Shown: piece after piece, positions 34,100-40,710 of the stretch
How positions within the stretch are numbered: position 1 is the first letter of the stretch
How the letters are laid out: every line of letters begins with the position of its first letter
Origin: Pseudomonadota bacterium
GTDB lineage: Bacteria > Pseudomonadota > Gammaproteobacteria > Burkholderiales > Rhodocyclaceae
Length of the DNA: 40,710 bases
Assembly: GCA_018262235.1 (NCBI GenBank)
Contig: JAGTRY010000025.1
Coordinates: 1 to 40,710, forward strand
Direction: 5' to 3'
The notes under the pieces: model-generated
Told to the model about the DNA's origin: nothing
What the model saw: the letters and a program-made list of their open reading frames with translations, nothing else
Database searches by the model: none
Made by a program: the position numbers and the translations under genes

Positions 34100-34558
34100 A
34101 TGCTTGAACTGGACTGGGACTTTCCGAACCCCTTCACGCTGACGCTCACGCCTGGCGACACGGATATCGATGGGCTGCGTCACACCAACAATGCTGTGTA
34201 TGTCCGCTGGTGCGAGAGCATCGGCTGGGCACATTCCGAGGCGCTGGGGCTCTCTCTGGAGGACTGGAAGCGCCTGGACCGGGGGCTGGCCATCCATCGC
34301 GGGGAATATGACTATCTGCTGCCGAGTTTTCTGGGGGAGGCGCTGGTGCTCGGGACCTGGCTCACCTTCAGCGACCGGAAACTCAGCTTCGAGCGCAGGT
34401 TCCAGTTGATCCGGGTGCAGGACCGGGCAACGGTCATGCGCGGGCGTTGGAGTCTGATATGCATCGAGATGAGCACCAGCCGTCCCCGTCGCCTGCCGGC
34501 TGAATTCTCCGAAAAATATCTGCCTGCGATGGTGGCAGATCCGGCCGTGCGCACCTGA
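34100..34558 (+). CDS. Acyl-CoA thioesterase, 4HBT hotdog fold
   Basis: Cytoplasmic hotdog-fold thioesterase (152 aa). The segment TPGDTDIDGLRHTNNAVYVRWCE (about 17-39) fits the YbgC/FadM-like pattern in which an Asp near the N-terminus of the long helix precedes HxNN.xY..W; EYDYLLPSFLGEAL and RVQDRATVMRGRWSLICIEM form the expected sheet strands. The acyl substrate is not predictable. It starts 9 bases after hemL and is likely translated from the same message. The 101 bases after its stop separate it from the MATE gene. Confidence 0.88.
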   Translation: MLELDWDFPNPFTLTLTPGDTDIDGLRHTNNAVYVRWCESIGWAHSEALGLSLEDWKRLDRGLAIHRGEYDYLLPSFLGEALVLGTWLTFSDRKLSFERRFQLIRVQDRATVMRGRWSLICIEMSTSRPRRLPAEFSEKYLPAMVADPAVRT

Positions 34559-34619
34559 ACCCTTGCCCCGCGGTGGGCGCAAGAAGGCTGTTCGGGAGGA
34601 CCGGCAGGCGTGGTGCGGG

Positions 34620-34625
34620 TACAAT
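34620..34625 (+). promoter_or_regulatory. Candidate -10 box upstream of the MATE gene
   Basis: TACAAT, 35 bases before the MATE start codon and within the 101-base gap after the thioesterase gene. No convincing -35 is found at 16-18 bases, so the promoter is tentative. Confidence 0.3.
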
Positions 34626-34659
34626 GCGTAGCCGCGCGCGGTTGGTCAAACCCTCTCCC

Positions 34660-36024
34660 ATGTCCCGATTCCCTCTCTTCCTTGCTGAAAGCAAGGCACT
34701 GTCGTCACTGTCGATTCCGATCATCCTGTCGCAGCTGGCTTATTCGCTGCTGGGGGTCATCGACACCCTGATGTCCGGTCACGCCGGTGCCACCGAGCAA
34801 GCCGCCGTGGCACTCGGTGTCGCGTTCTGGTTCCCGATATTCCTCACCCTGATGAGCGTGGTGCAGGCGCTCAGCCCGATGGTGGCCCATCACCATGGCG
34901 CGGGAGACAATCGGGCCATCGTGCATGACACGCAGAATGCGATCTGGCTGGCGCTGGTCCTGAGTGTGCTGTCGCTTGCGCTGCTGCCCTTGGTACGCCC
35001 GATCCTGCACTGGGCGCAGATCACGCCTGCGCTGGCAGACAAAACCATGCTGTTCCTCTGGGGGGCCATGTTCGGCATGCCCGCGGCATTGCTGTTCCGG
35101 GCCCTGGCGTTTTACTCGGCCAGCATCAACCGGCCCAAGCCGATGATGTATCTGGCCTTTGCTGCGCTGGGCTTCAATGCGCTGTTCAACTGGCTGCTGA
35201 TCTGGGGTCACTGGGGCCTGCCCGCACTGGGCGGCGCCGGTTGTGGCTGGGCCAGTGCCATCGGCATGTGGATCTCGCTGGCGGCCATGGCGGTGTGGAC
35301 CATCGTTTCGCCGGACTATCGCGCGTGCTACATCTGGCGTGACTGGCAGCGTCCACAGTGGCTCACGCAGCGGAGTCTGCTGCGCATCGGCCTGCCGATG
35401 GGGGGCGCGGCACTTGCCGAAGTGGGCGCGTTTACCAGCGTGGCGGTCTTCATCGGCCGCTTCGGTGCCGAACAGATCGCGGCCCACCAGATTGCGCTCA
35501 ACGTCGCCTCGCTGCTTTTCATGCTGCCGATGGGGCTTGCTGCGTCAACCACGATCCGGGTCAGCCAGCATCTCGGTTCAGGCGAGCCCCGCAGGGCGCG
35601 CTTTGCGGCGTGGACCAGCATCCTGCTCGGGCTGATCATCGCGTGTCTCGCGATTCCGGCCATCCTGCTCGGGCGTGATGCCATCGTGGCAGGTTTCAGC
35701 ACGGATGAAGGCGTGCGCGGGATCGCCTCGCGGCTGATCCTGTTTGCCGCGCTCTGGCAACTGGTGGACGCCACCCAGGTCATCGCCGTCGGCGCCTTGC
35801 GGGGTTACAAGATGACACTCTGGCCGATGCTCGTGATGTTTGTCGCGTTCTGGGGCGTCGGTTTGCCGCTGGGTACGGTTCTCGGCTACTACGGCGTTGC
35901 GGGGAGCGGGCCGCTTGGCGTATACGGATTCTGGAGCGGCCTGGTCACAGGCCTGTTCCTGGCCGCCATCGGCCTGACTTTCGGCTTGCGCAAGGTGGCC
36001 TGGGGGCACGTGCGCGGCGGGTGA
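34660..36024 (+). CDS. MATE-family multidrug efflux protein (NorM-like)
   Basis: Cation/drug antiporter (454 aa) with 12 hydrophobic segments in two related halves, as in NorM. Signatures: SIPIILSQLAYSLLGVIDTLMSGHAG at the first helix, VVQALSPMVAHHHGAG, and the second-half equivalent GLPMGGAALAEVGAFTSVAVFIGRFGAEQIAAHQIALN with MLPMGLAASTTIRVSQHLGSG. VDATQVIAVGALRGYKMT is also typical of MATE helix 10. ATG at 34660 puts about 17 residues before helix 1; the open frame further upstream (34573) has no conserved content. It may be co-transcribed with hemL and the thioesterase gene or use its own promoter. Confidence 0.93.
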   Translation: MSRFPLFLAESKALSSLSIPIILSQLAYSLLGVIDTLMSGHAGATEQAAVALGVAFWFPIFLTLMSVVQALSPMVAHHHGAGDNRAIVHDTQNAIWLALVLSVLSLALLPLVRPILHWAQITPALADKTMLFLWGAMFGMPAALLFRALAFYSASINRPKPMMYLAFAALGFNALFNWLLIWGHWGLPALGGAGCGWASAIGMWISLAAMAVWTIVSPDYRACYIWRDWQRPQWLTQRSLLRIGLPMGGAALAEVGAFTSVAVFIGRFGAEQIAAHQIALNVASLLFMLPMGLAASTTIRVSQHLGSGEPRRARFAAWTSILLGLIIACLAIPAILLGRDAIVAGFSTDEGVRGIASRLILFAALWQLVDATQVIAVGALRGYKMTLWPMLVMFVAFWGVGLPLGTVLGYYGVAGSGPLGVYGFWSGLVTGLFLAAIGLTFGLRKVAWGHVRGG

Positions 36025-36130
36025 TTGCTGCTGTACCCGGTGCGCGGATGCGGCGAACCCGTCCTTGGGATTCGCAGGCGCCTGACGTGCCCGTGCGTGG
36101 CAAAGTACTTACCCGCTTTCTGAAAATGGT

Positions 36131-36136
36131 TATACT
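36131..36136 (+). promoter_or_regulatory. Candidate -10 box upstream of the AraC/GyrI regulator
   Basis: TATACT, 82 bases before the ATG at 36218, inside the 193-base gap after the MATE gene. The -35 at 17 bases (CTTACC) is poor, which would suit an activator-dependent promoter. Nothing else distinctive is seen in the gap. Confidence 0.35.
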
Positions 36137-36217
36137 CAGCTAGGGGTAAACCATGACTTTTGTTGTAGTCGTCAGGGTTTGCCGGATTTTCCGATCTCGG
36201 TGCTGGCGGGGTAGCCC

Positions 36218-37093
36218 ATGAACCTGAGCTTTGAAACATTCCGGCGGCAGGCGTACCGGATGCGTGGTTTGATGGATTTCATCGGCCAGCATCTGGATAA
36301 CGACCTGTGTCTGGAGGATCTGGCAGATTTCACCCATCTCTCGGTTGCCCATCTGCTGCGGCTGTACCAGCACCGGGTGGGTGAAACACCGATGAAGACA
36401 ATCCGTCGCCTGCGTTTGCAGCAAGCCTGGGAGCGCATCCGCGAGAACCGGTACAGGACCCTGACCGATATCGGGTTTGACGCCGGATATGGCTCCAGTG
36501 CCGCCTTTTCGCATGCGTTCAGGCGTCAGTTCGGCATCGCTCCAACCGATGTCCCGACCGGCATGCCGAGTCTGACGGAGACGGTTCCGCTCCATCTTGA
36601 ATTCATGCCGGCCTTGAAGGTATGGCAGATGCCCTATGCCGGCAACTATGCCGACAACGGCTACTTCAAAGCCCGTTTGGCATGGCAATACCTGCGGACG
36701 GGGCGCAAAGGCTGGCGCGGTTGGCGACTGAATGACCGGGACCACCCCTTTTGCGAGTCAGACCACCAGTACGTCCAGCTCAGCCATTTCTTGCCGGCGC
36801 TGGACAGCAGCATGCCGCTTTGCGAAGCCGAATCAGTCACCCTGCCGGGGGGCCTCTATGCCGTTGCCCGCCTTGCGCCGGCGCAACGCGAGGCGTGTCT
36901 GGATGGGCTGCCGGAGCGTGTCCGCGCTGAACTGGGCTGCCAATGTGTGGAAGGCCGCATGATTGAACGCGATCTGCATATCCGCGATTTTCGCGCACCC
37001 CAGGAACGCCGCATCGCCCTGTACATTCCTGTCGCCCGTTTGCACCAGACCGTGCAGGCCAGGTCTTTCAGCCCGCTGCCCATAAAATGCTAA
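36218..37093 (+). CDS. AraC-family regulator with C-terminal GyrI-like domain
   Basis: Transcription regulator (291 aa) with the DNA-binding domain first: two AraC-type helix-turn-helices at about residues 15-110 (LEDLADFTHLSVAHLLRLYQHRVGETP, then RTLTDIGFDAGYGSSAAFSHAFRRQFGIAPTD). A GyrI-like effector domain follows (about 125-285), with PLHLEFMPALKVWQMPYAGNY and a closing RIALYIPV strand. This order (HTH, then GyrI) is that of Rob/SAV-type multidrug sensors. The ligand is unknown. The gene is followed after 81 bases by a secreted esterase in the same direction and preceded by a MATE pump; either could be its target. Confidence 0.9.
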   Translation: MNLSFETFRRQAYRMRGLMDFIGQHLDNDLCLEDLADFTHLSVAHLLRLYQHRVGETPMKTIRRLRLQQAWERIRENRYRTLTDIGFDAGYGSSAAFSHAFRRQFGIAPTDVPTGMPSLTETVPLHLEFMPALKVWQMPYAGNYADNGYFKARLAWQYLRTGRKGWRGWRLNDRDHPFCESDHQYVQLSHFLPALDSSMPLCEAESVTLPGGLYAVARLAPAQREACLDGLPERVRAELGCQCVEGRMIERDLHIRDFRAPQERRIALYIPVARLHQTVQARSFSPLPIKC

Positions 37094-37174
37094 TCCCGAT
37101 CAAATCCGGCACGGGCTGATCTGGGATGGTGTGTTCTCCCGTCATGACATCTTTACCTGAAACGGAGAATCATC

Positions 37175-38104
37175 ATGCATGTCCTCAAATGGCTTGTCGC
37201 AGCGCTGCTTGCCTGCGCCTTGTCTACGGCAATGGCCGCTGCGCTGCAAACCGGCGACGAAATTTCCTTGTGGAACCGCAATCTGCCGCCTGGCTCTGCA
37301 AAACAACTGCCTCCCGGGGTTACCGCCAGTGCGCCGGTCGGGGGAGAGCTGCACAACAACATCGCCGGGATCCTCAATCCCTCACTGATTGCGTTCGTAC
37401 CGGAAAAGCCCAATGGCACCAGCATCATCGTGGTTCCCGGCGGCAGCTATCTCAAATTGGTTGCCGCCAAGGAGGGGGCGGACATCGCGCGCTGGCTCAA
37501 TACCCTGGGAATTACCGCGTTCGTTCTTGAACATCGCCTGCCCAACGAAGGCCATGCCGAAGGTCGCCATGTCATCCTGCAGGATGGTCAGCGGGCGATC
37601 CGCCTGGTTCGCCAGCGCAGTGCGGCATGGCAACTGAATCCGGACAAGGTCGGCATCATGGGATTTTCCGCCGGCGGCCATCTTGCCGCTGCGACCGGTA
37701 CGGCATTCGAGACGGTCAGCTATCCGCCCATGGATGCCGTGGACCAGCTCAGCTCCCGTCCCGATTTCATGGCACTGATCTACCCCGCGGTCGGTTTCAA
37801 CGCGGCTCGCGGCAGCGCTGGACAGAGCGAAAACCGGGCTGCATTTTCAGAATACGCGACCAATGAAGTGCCCCGGGTCAAAACGCCTCCCACCTTCATG
37901 ATCATTGCCGCGGATGACGGGTTGGCGCCCAATGCCGTAAGGTTCTGGCAGGCGCTGGCACAAGCAGGGAATCCTCCCGAACTGCATGTTGCCGCACGTG
38001 GTGGTCATGGTTTTGCATTGAAAACCGATGCGGCCCCTTCGGTTCGCATCTGGCCGGACCTGTTTTCACTCTGGCTGAAGACCAAGGGCTTTCTGAACCC
38101 CTGA
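37175..38104 (+). CDS. Secreted alpha/beta hydrolase (acetyl-esterase type)
   Basis: Exported serine hydrolase of 309 aa. A cleavable signal peptide is clear (LKWLVAALLACALSTAMAAA; cleavage near residue 22). The catalytic serine lies in GIMGFSAGGHLAAAT (about residue 167), the oxyanion region in IVVPGGSYLKL, the acid in IIAADDGLAPN and His in ARGGHGFAL. This matches the BD-FAE/acetylxylan-esterase-like group that deacetylates carbohydrates or hydrolyses small esters; the substrate is uncertain. A GGAG ribosome site lies about 9 bases before the ATG. The gene ends 12 bases from the convergent spermidine-synthase-like gene. Confidence 0.9.
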   Translation: MHVLKWLVAALLACALSTAMAAALQTGDEISLWNRNLPPGSAKQLPPGVTASAPVGGELHNNIAGILNPSLIAFVPEKPNGTSIIVVPGGSYLKLVAAKEGADIARWLNTLGITAFVLEHRLPNEGHAEGRHVILQDGQRAIRLVRQRSAAWQLNPDKVGIMGFSAGGHLAAATGTAFETVSYPPMDAVDQLSSRPDFMALIYPAVGFNAARGSAGQSENRAAFSEYATNEVPRVKTPPTFMIIAADDGLAPNAVRFWQALAQAGNPPELHVAARGGHGFALKTDAAPSVRIWPDLFSLWLKTKGFLNP

Positions 38105-38116
38105 AATCCCGGATGA

Positions 38117-38986
38117 TCAGCGCCGCGCCTTGCGTTTCTCGCGCTGGGCGCTGCGCTCCATGTCGCGCAGCAACTTGGCGAATTCAAAGGGGTGCTTGGC
38201 TTCCAGCTCGCGCGCGGTGCGGCCCAGGCGTTGCCAGTCCGGCGGGAAGCCCGGGTCATTGAAGGCATATACGATGCGGTTGCCGTCGCTGACCACATCG
38301 ATCACTACCAGACGTCCGTCGAAGGCCTTGCGGATCAGGTCGATATGCGTTTCGGCGGTCAGGCTGTGGCCCGAGATGTTTGCCACCAGCACGCCACGTG
38401 GCTTCAGGTGCCCGCGCAGATTGGCGTAGAACACCAGCGTGCACAGCTGCGGTGCCACGCCTTCCTCATCGTAAGCATCGAGCAGGATCGCATCCGCCCC
38501 GTCCGGCTCGCCGGCGAAGTAGTCCGCAGCATCCGCCTGCACGATCTTCAGGCGTTCGTCATCCGGCGGAATCAGGAACCAGTCGCGGCAGGCGATCACG
38601 CCCTCCATCAGCTCTACGCTGGTCACCCGGCTGCGCGCCAGATTGCGGTGGCAATACTTGGTCAGCGAGCCGCCGCCCAGCCCGATGATGACGACATGTT
38701 TCGGGATCGGATGGAACAGCAGGAAGCCCATCATCGCCCGGGTATAGAACACCGCCAGCTCATCCGGTGCGTCCAGCCGCATCTCGCTCTGCACCAGCTT
38801 CAGACTGAAATGCAGGCGCCGCACCTTGCCGTCGTCGATGACAAAAGGATGCGGATAGATGCCATCCATGAGCTGTTTGACCAGCAACTGGCGGTTCTTG
38901 CCTTCCGGCTCGCGCAGCCAGATCTGGCCGGATTCCTGCAGGAAGCTGGCGGGAATGCTGAGCCAGCCGGGCGGTGGAAGTGACAT
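38117..38986 (-). CDS. Spermidine synthase-fold protein
   Basis: Rossmann-fold aminopropyl/methyl-transferase-like protein of 289 aa. The SAM/decarboxylated-SAM loop is VVIIGLGGGSLTKYC (about 101-115), followed by VTSVELMEGVI (acidic residue binding the nucleoside) and ADAADYFA..PDGADAILLDAYDEEG, which corresponds to the catalytic Asp region of spermidine synthases. The N-terminal beta domain is shortened (QLLVKQLMDGIYPHPF). The last 30 residues are strongly basic. Whether it makes a polyamine is uncertain; many such stand-alone proteins have unknown function. The ATG at 38986 is used; the open frame beyond it (to 39226) overlaps the YeeE-like gene 8 bases upstream. Confidence 0.85.
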   Translation of the reverse strand: MSLPPPGWLSIPASFLQESGQIWLREPEGKNRQLLVKQLMDGIYPHPFVIDDGKVRRLHFSLKLVQSEMRLDAPDELAVFYTRAMMGFLLFHPIPKHVVIIGLGGGSLTKYCHRNLARSRVTSVELMEGVIACRDWFLIPPDDERLKIVQADAADYFAGEPDGADAILLDAYDEEGVAPQLCTLVFYANLRGHLKPRGVLVANISGHSLTAETHIDLIRKAFDGRLVVIDVVSDGNRIVYAFNDPGFPPDWQRLGRTARELEAKHPFEFAKLLRDMERSAQREKRKARR

Positions 38987-38994
38987 CAAGCGCC

Positions 38995-39438
38995 CTACGC
39001 GTCGTCGCTTGTGGCCGCTGGCGTGTTGCGGCCGCTCAGCGCGAAGCCTGCGAACATGCCGGCGCAGAACAGCAGGGCCGGTAGCCAGGCACTGGCCAGT
39101 CCGACCAGCGCCGGGCCGGGGCAAAAACCGGCGATGCCCCAGCCTGTGCCGAAGAGCAGGCTGCCGATGATCAGACGCGTCTTGCCTGCTTTCGTCTGGC
39201 CAGGCAGATGCAGCGGCGTGCCGCACAGGCTTTGCGTACGACGGCGCAAGGACTGGAAGGGCAGGATCGCCACGGCGATGGCGCCGGCCATCACGAACGC
39301 CAGCGAAGGATCCCAGTCACCGGCCAGATCCAGAAAGCCCTGAACCTTGGCCGGGTTGGTCATGCCGGCCACGATCAGGCCCAGCCCGAAGATCAGGCCG
39401 CACAGCGCAGCGATTGCGTATTCCATCCAGCGCTTCAT
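38995..39438 (-). CDS. YeeE/YedE family half-transporter, second protein (DUF6691 type)
   Basis: Membrane protein (147 aa) with four hydrophobic segments, one half of the YeeE/YedE sulfur-transport fold. Signatures are GLIVAGMTNPAKVQGFLDLAG (about 20-40), DPSLAFVMAGA, and GTGWGIAGFCPGPALV with the conserved Cys106. Full-length YeeE moves thiosulfate through such cysteines; a sulfur-compound substrate is inferred. ATG 39438 is used; GTG 39441 just upstream is also possible. It begins 3 bases after the stop of its partner and ends 8 bases before the spermidine-synthase-like gene, so the three form a tight unit. Confidence 0.9.
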   Translation of the reverse strand: MKRWMEYAIAALCGLIFGLGLIVAGMTNPAKVQGFLDLAGDWDPSLAFVMAGAIAVAILPFQSLRRRTQSLCGTPLHLPGQTKAGKTRLIIGSLLFGTGWGIAGFCPGPALVGLASAWLPALLFCAGMFAGFALSGRNTPAATSDDA

Positions 39439-39441
39439 CAC

Positions 39442-39870
39442 TCAGGCTCCCACAACATGGCGTAGCAGCCACACCGTGACGAATCCGGCGCTCATGAAAC
39501 TCAGCACTGCGATCAGCGAACGCCCGGACAGCCGCGCCAGGCCGCACACCCCGTGGCCGCTGGTGCAGCCATTCGCCAGCCGGGTGCCCAGGCCCACCAG
39601 CACACCGGCGCCGAGCAGAAGCCCGGGCGAGGTGCTGCTAGGGTGTTCGAACGCGAAGCCCAGGGCGGCCAGCAACCAGGGCGCGGCGCACAAGCCCAGC
39701 AGGAAAGCCACGCGCCAGCTACGATCCGGTGTGCCGCGCTCGAACAGGCGCCCGGCAATCCCGCTGATTCCTGCCACACGGCCCAGGCACAAGGCCAGCA
39801 AGGCCGCCGCCAGACCGATCAAAGCGCCGCCGACGAGCGCGCTCCACGGAGTGAAATTCACGATGTGCAT
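39442..39870 (-). CDS. YeeE/YedE family half-transporter, first protein
   Basis: Membrane protein (142 aa), partner half of the YeeE/YedE pair. MHIVNFTPWSALVGGALIG opens the protein as in many such halves; GLGTRLANGCTSGHGVCGLAR (about 94-113) holds the conserved Cys102 and Cys109 expected to handle the sulfur substrate. Four hydrophobic segments. ATG at 39870 is chosen over the TTG at 39882. First gene of the three-gene minus-strand unit; the 114 bases upstream (39871-39984) separate it from the LysE gene. Confidence 0.9.
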   Translation of the reverse strand: MHIVNFTPWSALVGGALIGLAAALLALCLGRVAGISGIAGRLFERGTPDRSWRVAFLLGLCAAPWLLAALGFAFEHPSSTSPGLLLGAGVLVGLGTRLANGCTSGHGVCGLARLSGRSLIAVLSFMSAGFVTVWLLRHVVGA

Positions 39871-39984
39871 GGGAGAAGACAAAGCAGATGCAGGGCGTGC
39901 AGTTTAACAATGCGCCAGCCGCGTGGGTCGGAACGGGATTCGGGCAAACCGGGTGGACCAGGCTTCCGCAGCGCTCCCCTGCTC

Positions 39985-40596
39985 TTAGCGTAGCGCGGAG
40001 CCTGCCACCTTTGCGGCCAAGCCCAAAAGCACCACACCAATGAAGCGCTCGAACCAGACCATGCGCTGACGCAGCCAGTTGAGCACCTGGCGCGAGGAGA
40101 ACAGGCACGCCACCAGCCCGAACCAGAGCAGGGACTCACTGACCAGCAGCCCCCACAGCAGAGCGGTTTCGCCGTGTCCCAGATCGGGCGTCAGCACCTG
40201 CGACAAAATGGAGCCGAAATACAGCATCGCCTTGGGGTTCAACAGGTTGGTCAGGAAACCGGTTACAAAGGCCCGGCTGCCCGCCTGCCGGGTCTGCGCC
40301 TCCGGCAACTGGCCGTTCGAGCGCAGGCACTGGATCCCCAGCCAGCCCAGATAGAGCGCGCCAACCACCGAGAGCAACTTGGAGACGCCCGGCAGCGCGG
40401 CCAGGACCAGCGACAGGCCCAGGGCACAGATCAACACATACACGCCAATCGCCGCCGCCACGCCAGCGGCAGCCCACAAACCGGTACGCCGTCCCGACAC
40501 GATGGAAAGACGGGTAACGACCGCAAAATCCGGCCCCGGCGAAATCAGGGCCAGTGCGTGGATGCTCAATACAAACAGGAGGGCGTGCAGGGACAT
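39985..40596 (-). CDS. LysE/RhtB family amino-acid exporter
   Basis: Inner-membrane exporter (203 aa) with six hydrophobic segments, the standard size. The N-terminal motif ALALISPGPDFAVVTRLSIVSGRRTGLWAAAGVAAAIG is the LysE/RhtB signature (usual PGP followed by the G-rich helix), and FVTGFLTNLLNPKAMLYF is the second conserved block. It is likely to export homoserine, threonine or a related amino acid. The 114 bases upstream to the window end hold a possible -10 (TTATAC on the minus strand, near 40625-40630) and no other gene. Confidence 0.92.
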   Translation of the reverse strand: MSLHALLFVLSIHALALISPGPDFAVVTRLSIVSGRRTGLWAAAGVAAAIGVYVLICALGLSLVLAALPGVSKLLSVVGALYLGWLGIQCLRSNGQLPEAQTRQAGSRAFVTGFLTNLLNPKAMLYFGSILSQVLTPDLGHGETALLWGLLVSESLLWFGLVACLFSSRQVLNWLRQRMVWFERFIGVVLLGLAAKVAGSALR

Positions 40597-40710
40597 GGGA
40601 ATTCTCGAAGGAAAAAGCGGGACGTATAACGGATGCTACGCCGCTTGTTCCAGATGCGGGCGAAGCGTAGGGATTTCAAGGCTGCATGGGCCCATCGCGC
40701 CAGAGGTTGC

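Noticed and set aside
32813-34624. Open frame of 603 codons on the minus strand opposite hemL
   Set aside because: It is the exact antisense of hemL and the thioesterase gene, whose motifs are complete. Its composition is rich in Arg, Gln, His and Gly, as expected of the antisense of a GC-rich coding sequence, and no domain is recognisable.
1-40710. Defence, phage or mobile system
   Set aside because: No transposase, integrase, restriction, toxin-antitoxin or CRISPR signature was seen, and base composition is even.

Overview
The window looks like chromosomal DNA of a GC-rich betaproteobacterium, most likely of the Rhodocyclales type (inference). The pointers are high GC with matching codon use throughout, a Pil-Chp twitching chemosensory operon, class I PHA synthase, the thiD-thiE-hemL arrangement, and several efflux systems. 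I see no insertion sequence, phage, CRISPR array, tRNA or rRNA. The gene content is mostly household and envelope functions, so any novelty lies in odd residues, linkers and gene pairings rather than in an obvious new defence or mobile system.

Layout. 1-3.05 kb: the 3' part of a CorA-like channel with GMS in place of GMN, a bile-acid-symporter-family carrier, then a divergent nickel/cobalt pair: a DmeF-like CDF exporter and an RcnR/DmeR-like repressor sharing a textbook TACT-C7-AGTA operator. 3.1-8.2 kb: a TetR repressor divergent from a tripartite drug-efflux operon (outer-membrane lipoprotein, EmrA-like adaptor, EmrB-like 14-helix pump) that ends with a 64-aa membrane protein. 8.2-13.1 kb (minus strand): a Cys/Met-metabolism PLP enzyme, UbiX flavin prenyltransferase, a Gx-transporter/NusG-II pair, RapZ, a DUF1289 protein and a short-chain dehydrogenase. 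13.2-17.4 kb: a metallo-beta-lactamase-fold hydrolase directly upstream of phaC, then a convergent lipoprotein of the alpha/beta-hydrolase type whose nucleophile position holds Asp. 17.6-20.8 kb: bacteriohemerythrin, a LysR regulator divergent from an AroE-like dehydrogenase, and a TauE/SafE exporter, closed by a strong bidirectional terminator.

20.9-31.0 kb (minus strand): the twitching/Pil-Chp signalling operon in the order pilG, pilH, pilI, pilJ, chpA (pilL). PilJ senses, PilI couples, the very large ChpA kinase (2130 aa, at least three canonical Hpt histidines, CheA core, CheW and receiver domains) phosphorylates PilG and PilH. No CheR- or CheB-type gene is present. The ChpA linker carries an internal two-copy repeat.

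31.3-36.0 kb: thiD, thiE (4-base overlap), hemL, a hotdog thioesterase and a MATE pump, all forward. 36.2-38.1 kb: an AraC/GyrI-type regulator and a secreted esterase. 38.1-39.9 kb (minus strand): a compact three-gene unit of two half-size YeeE/YedE membrane proteins and a spermidine-synthase-fold enzyme. 40.0-40.6 kb: a LysE/RhtB amino-acid exporter. All family calls are made from motifs read by eye, without database searches.
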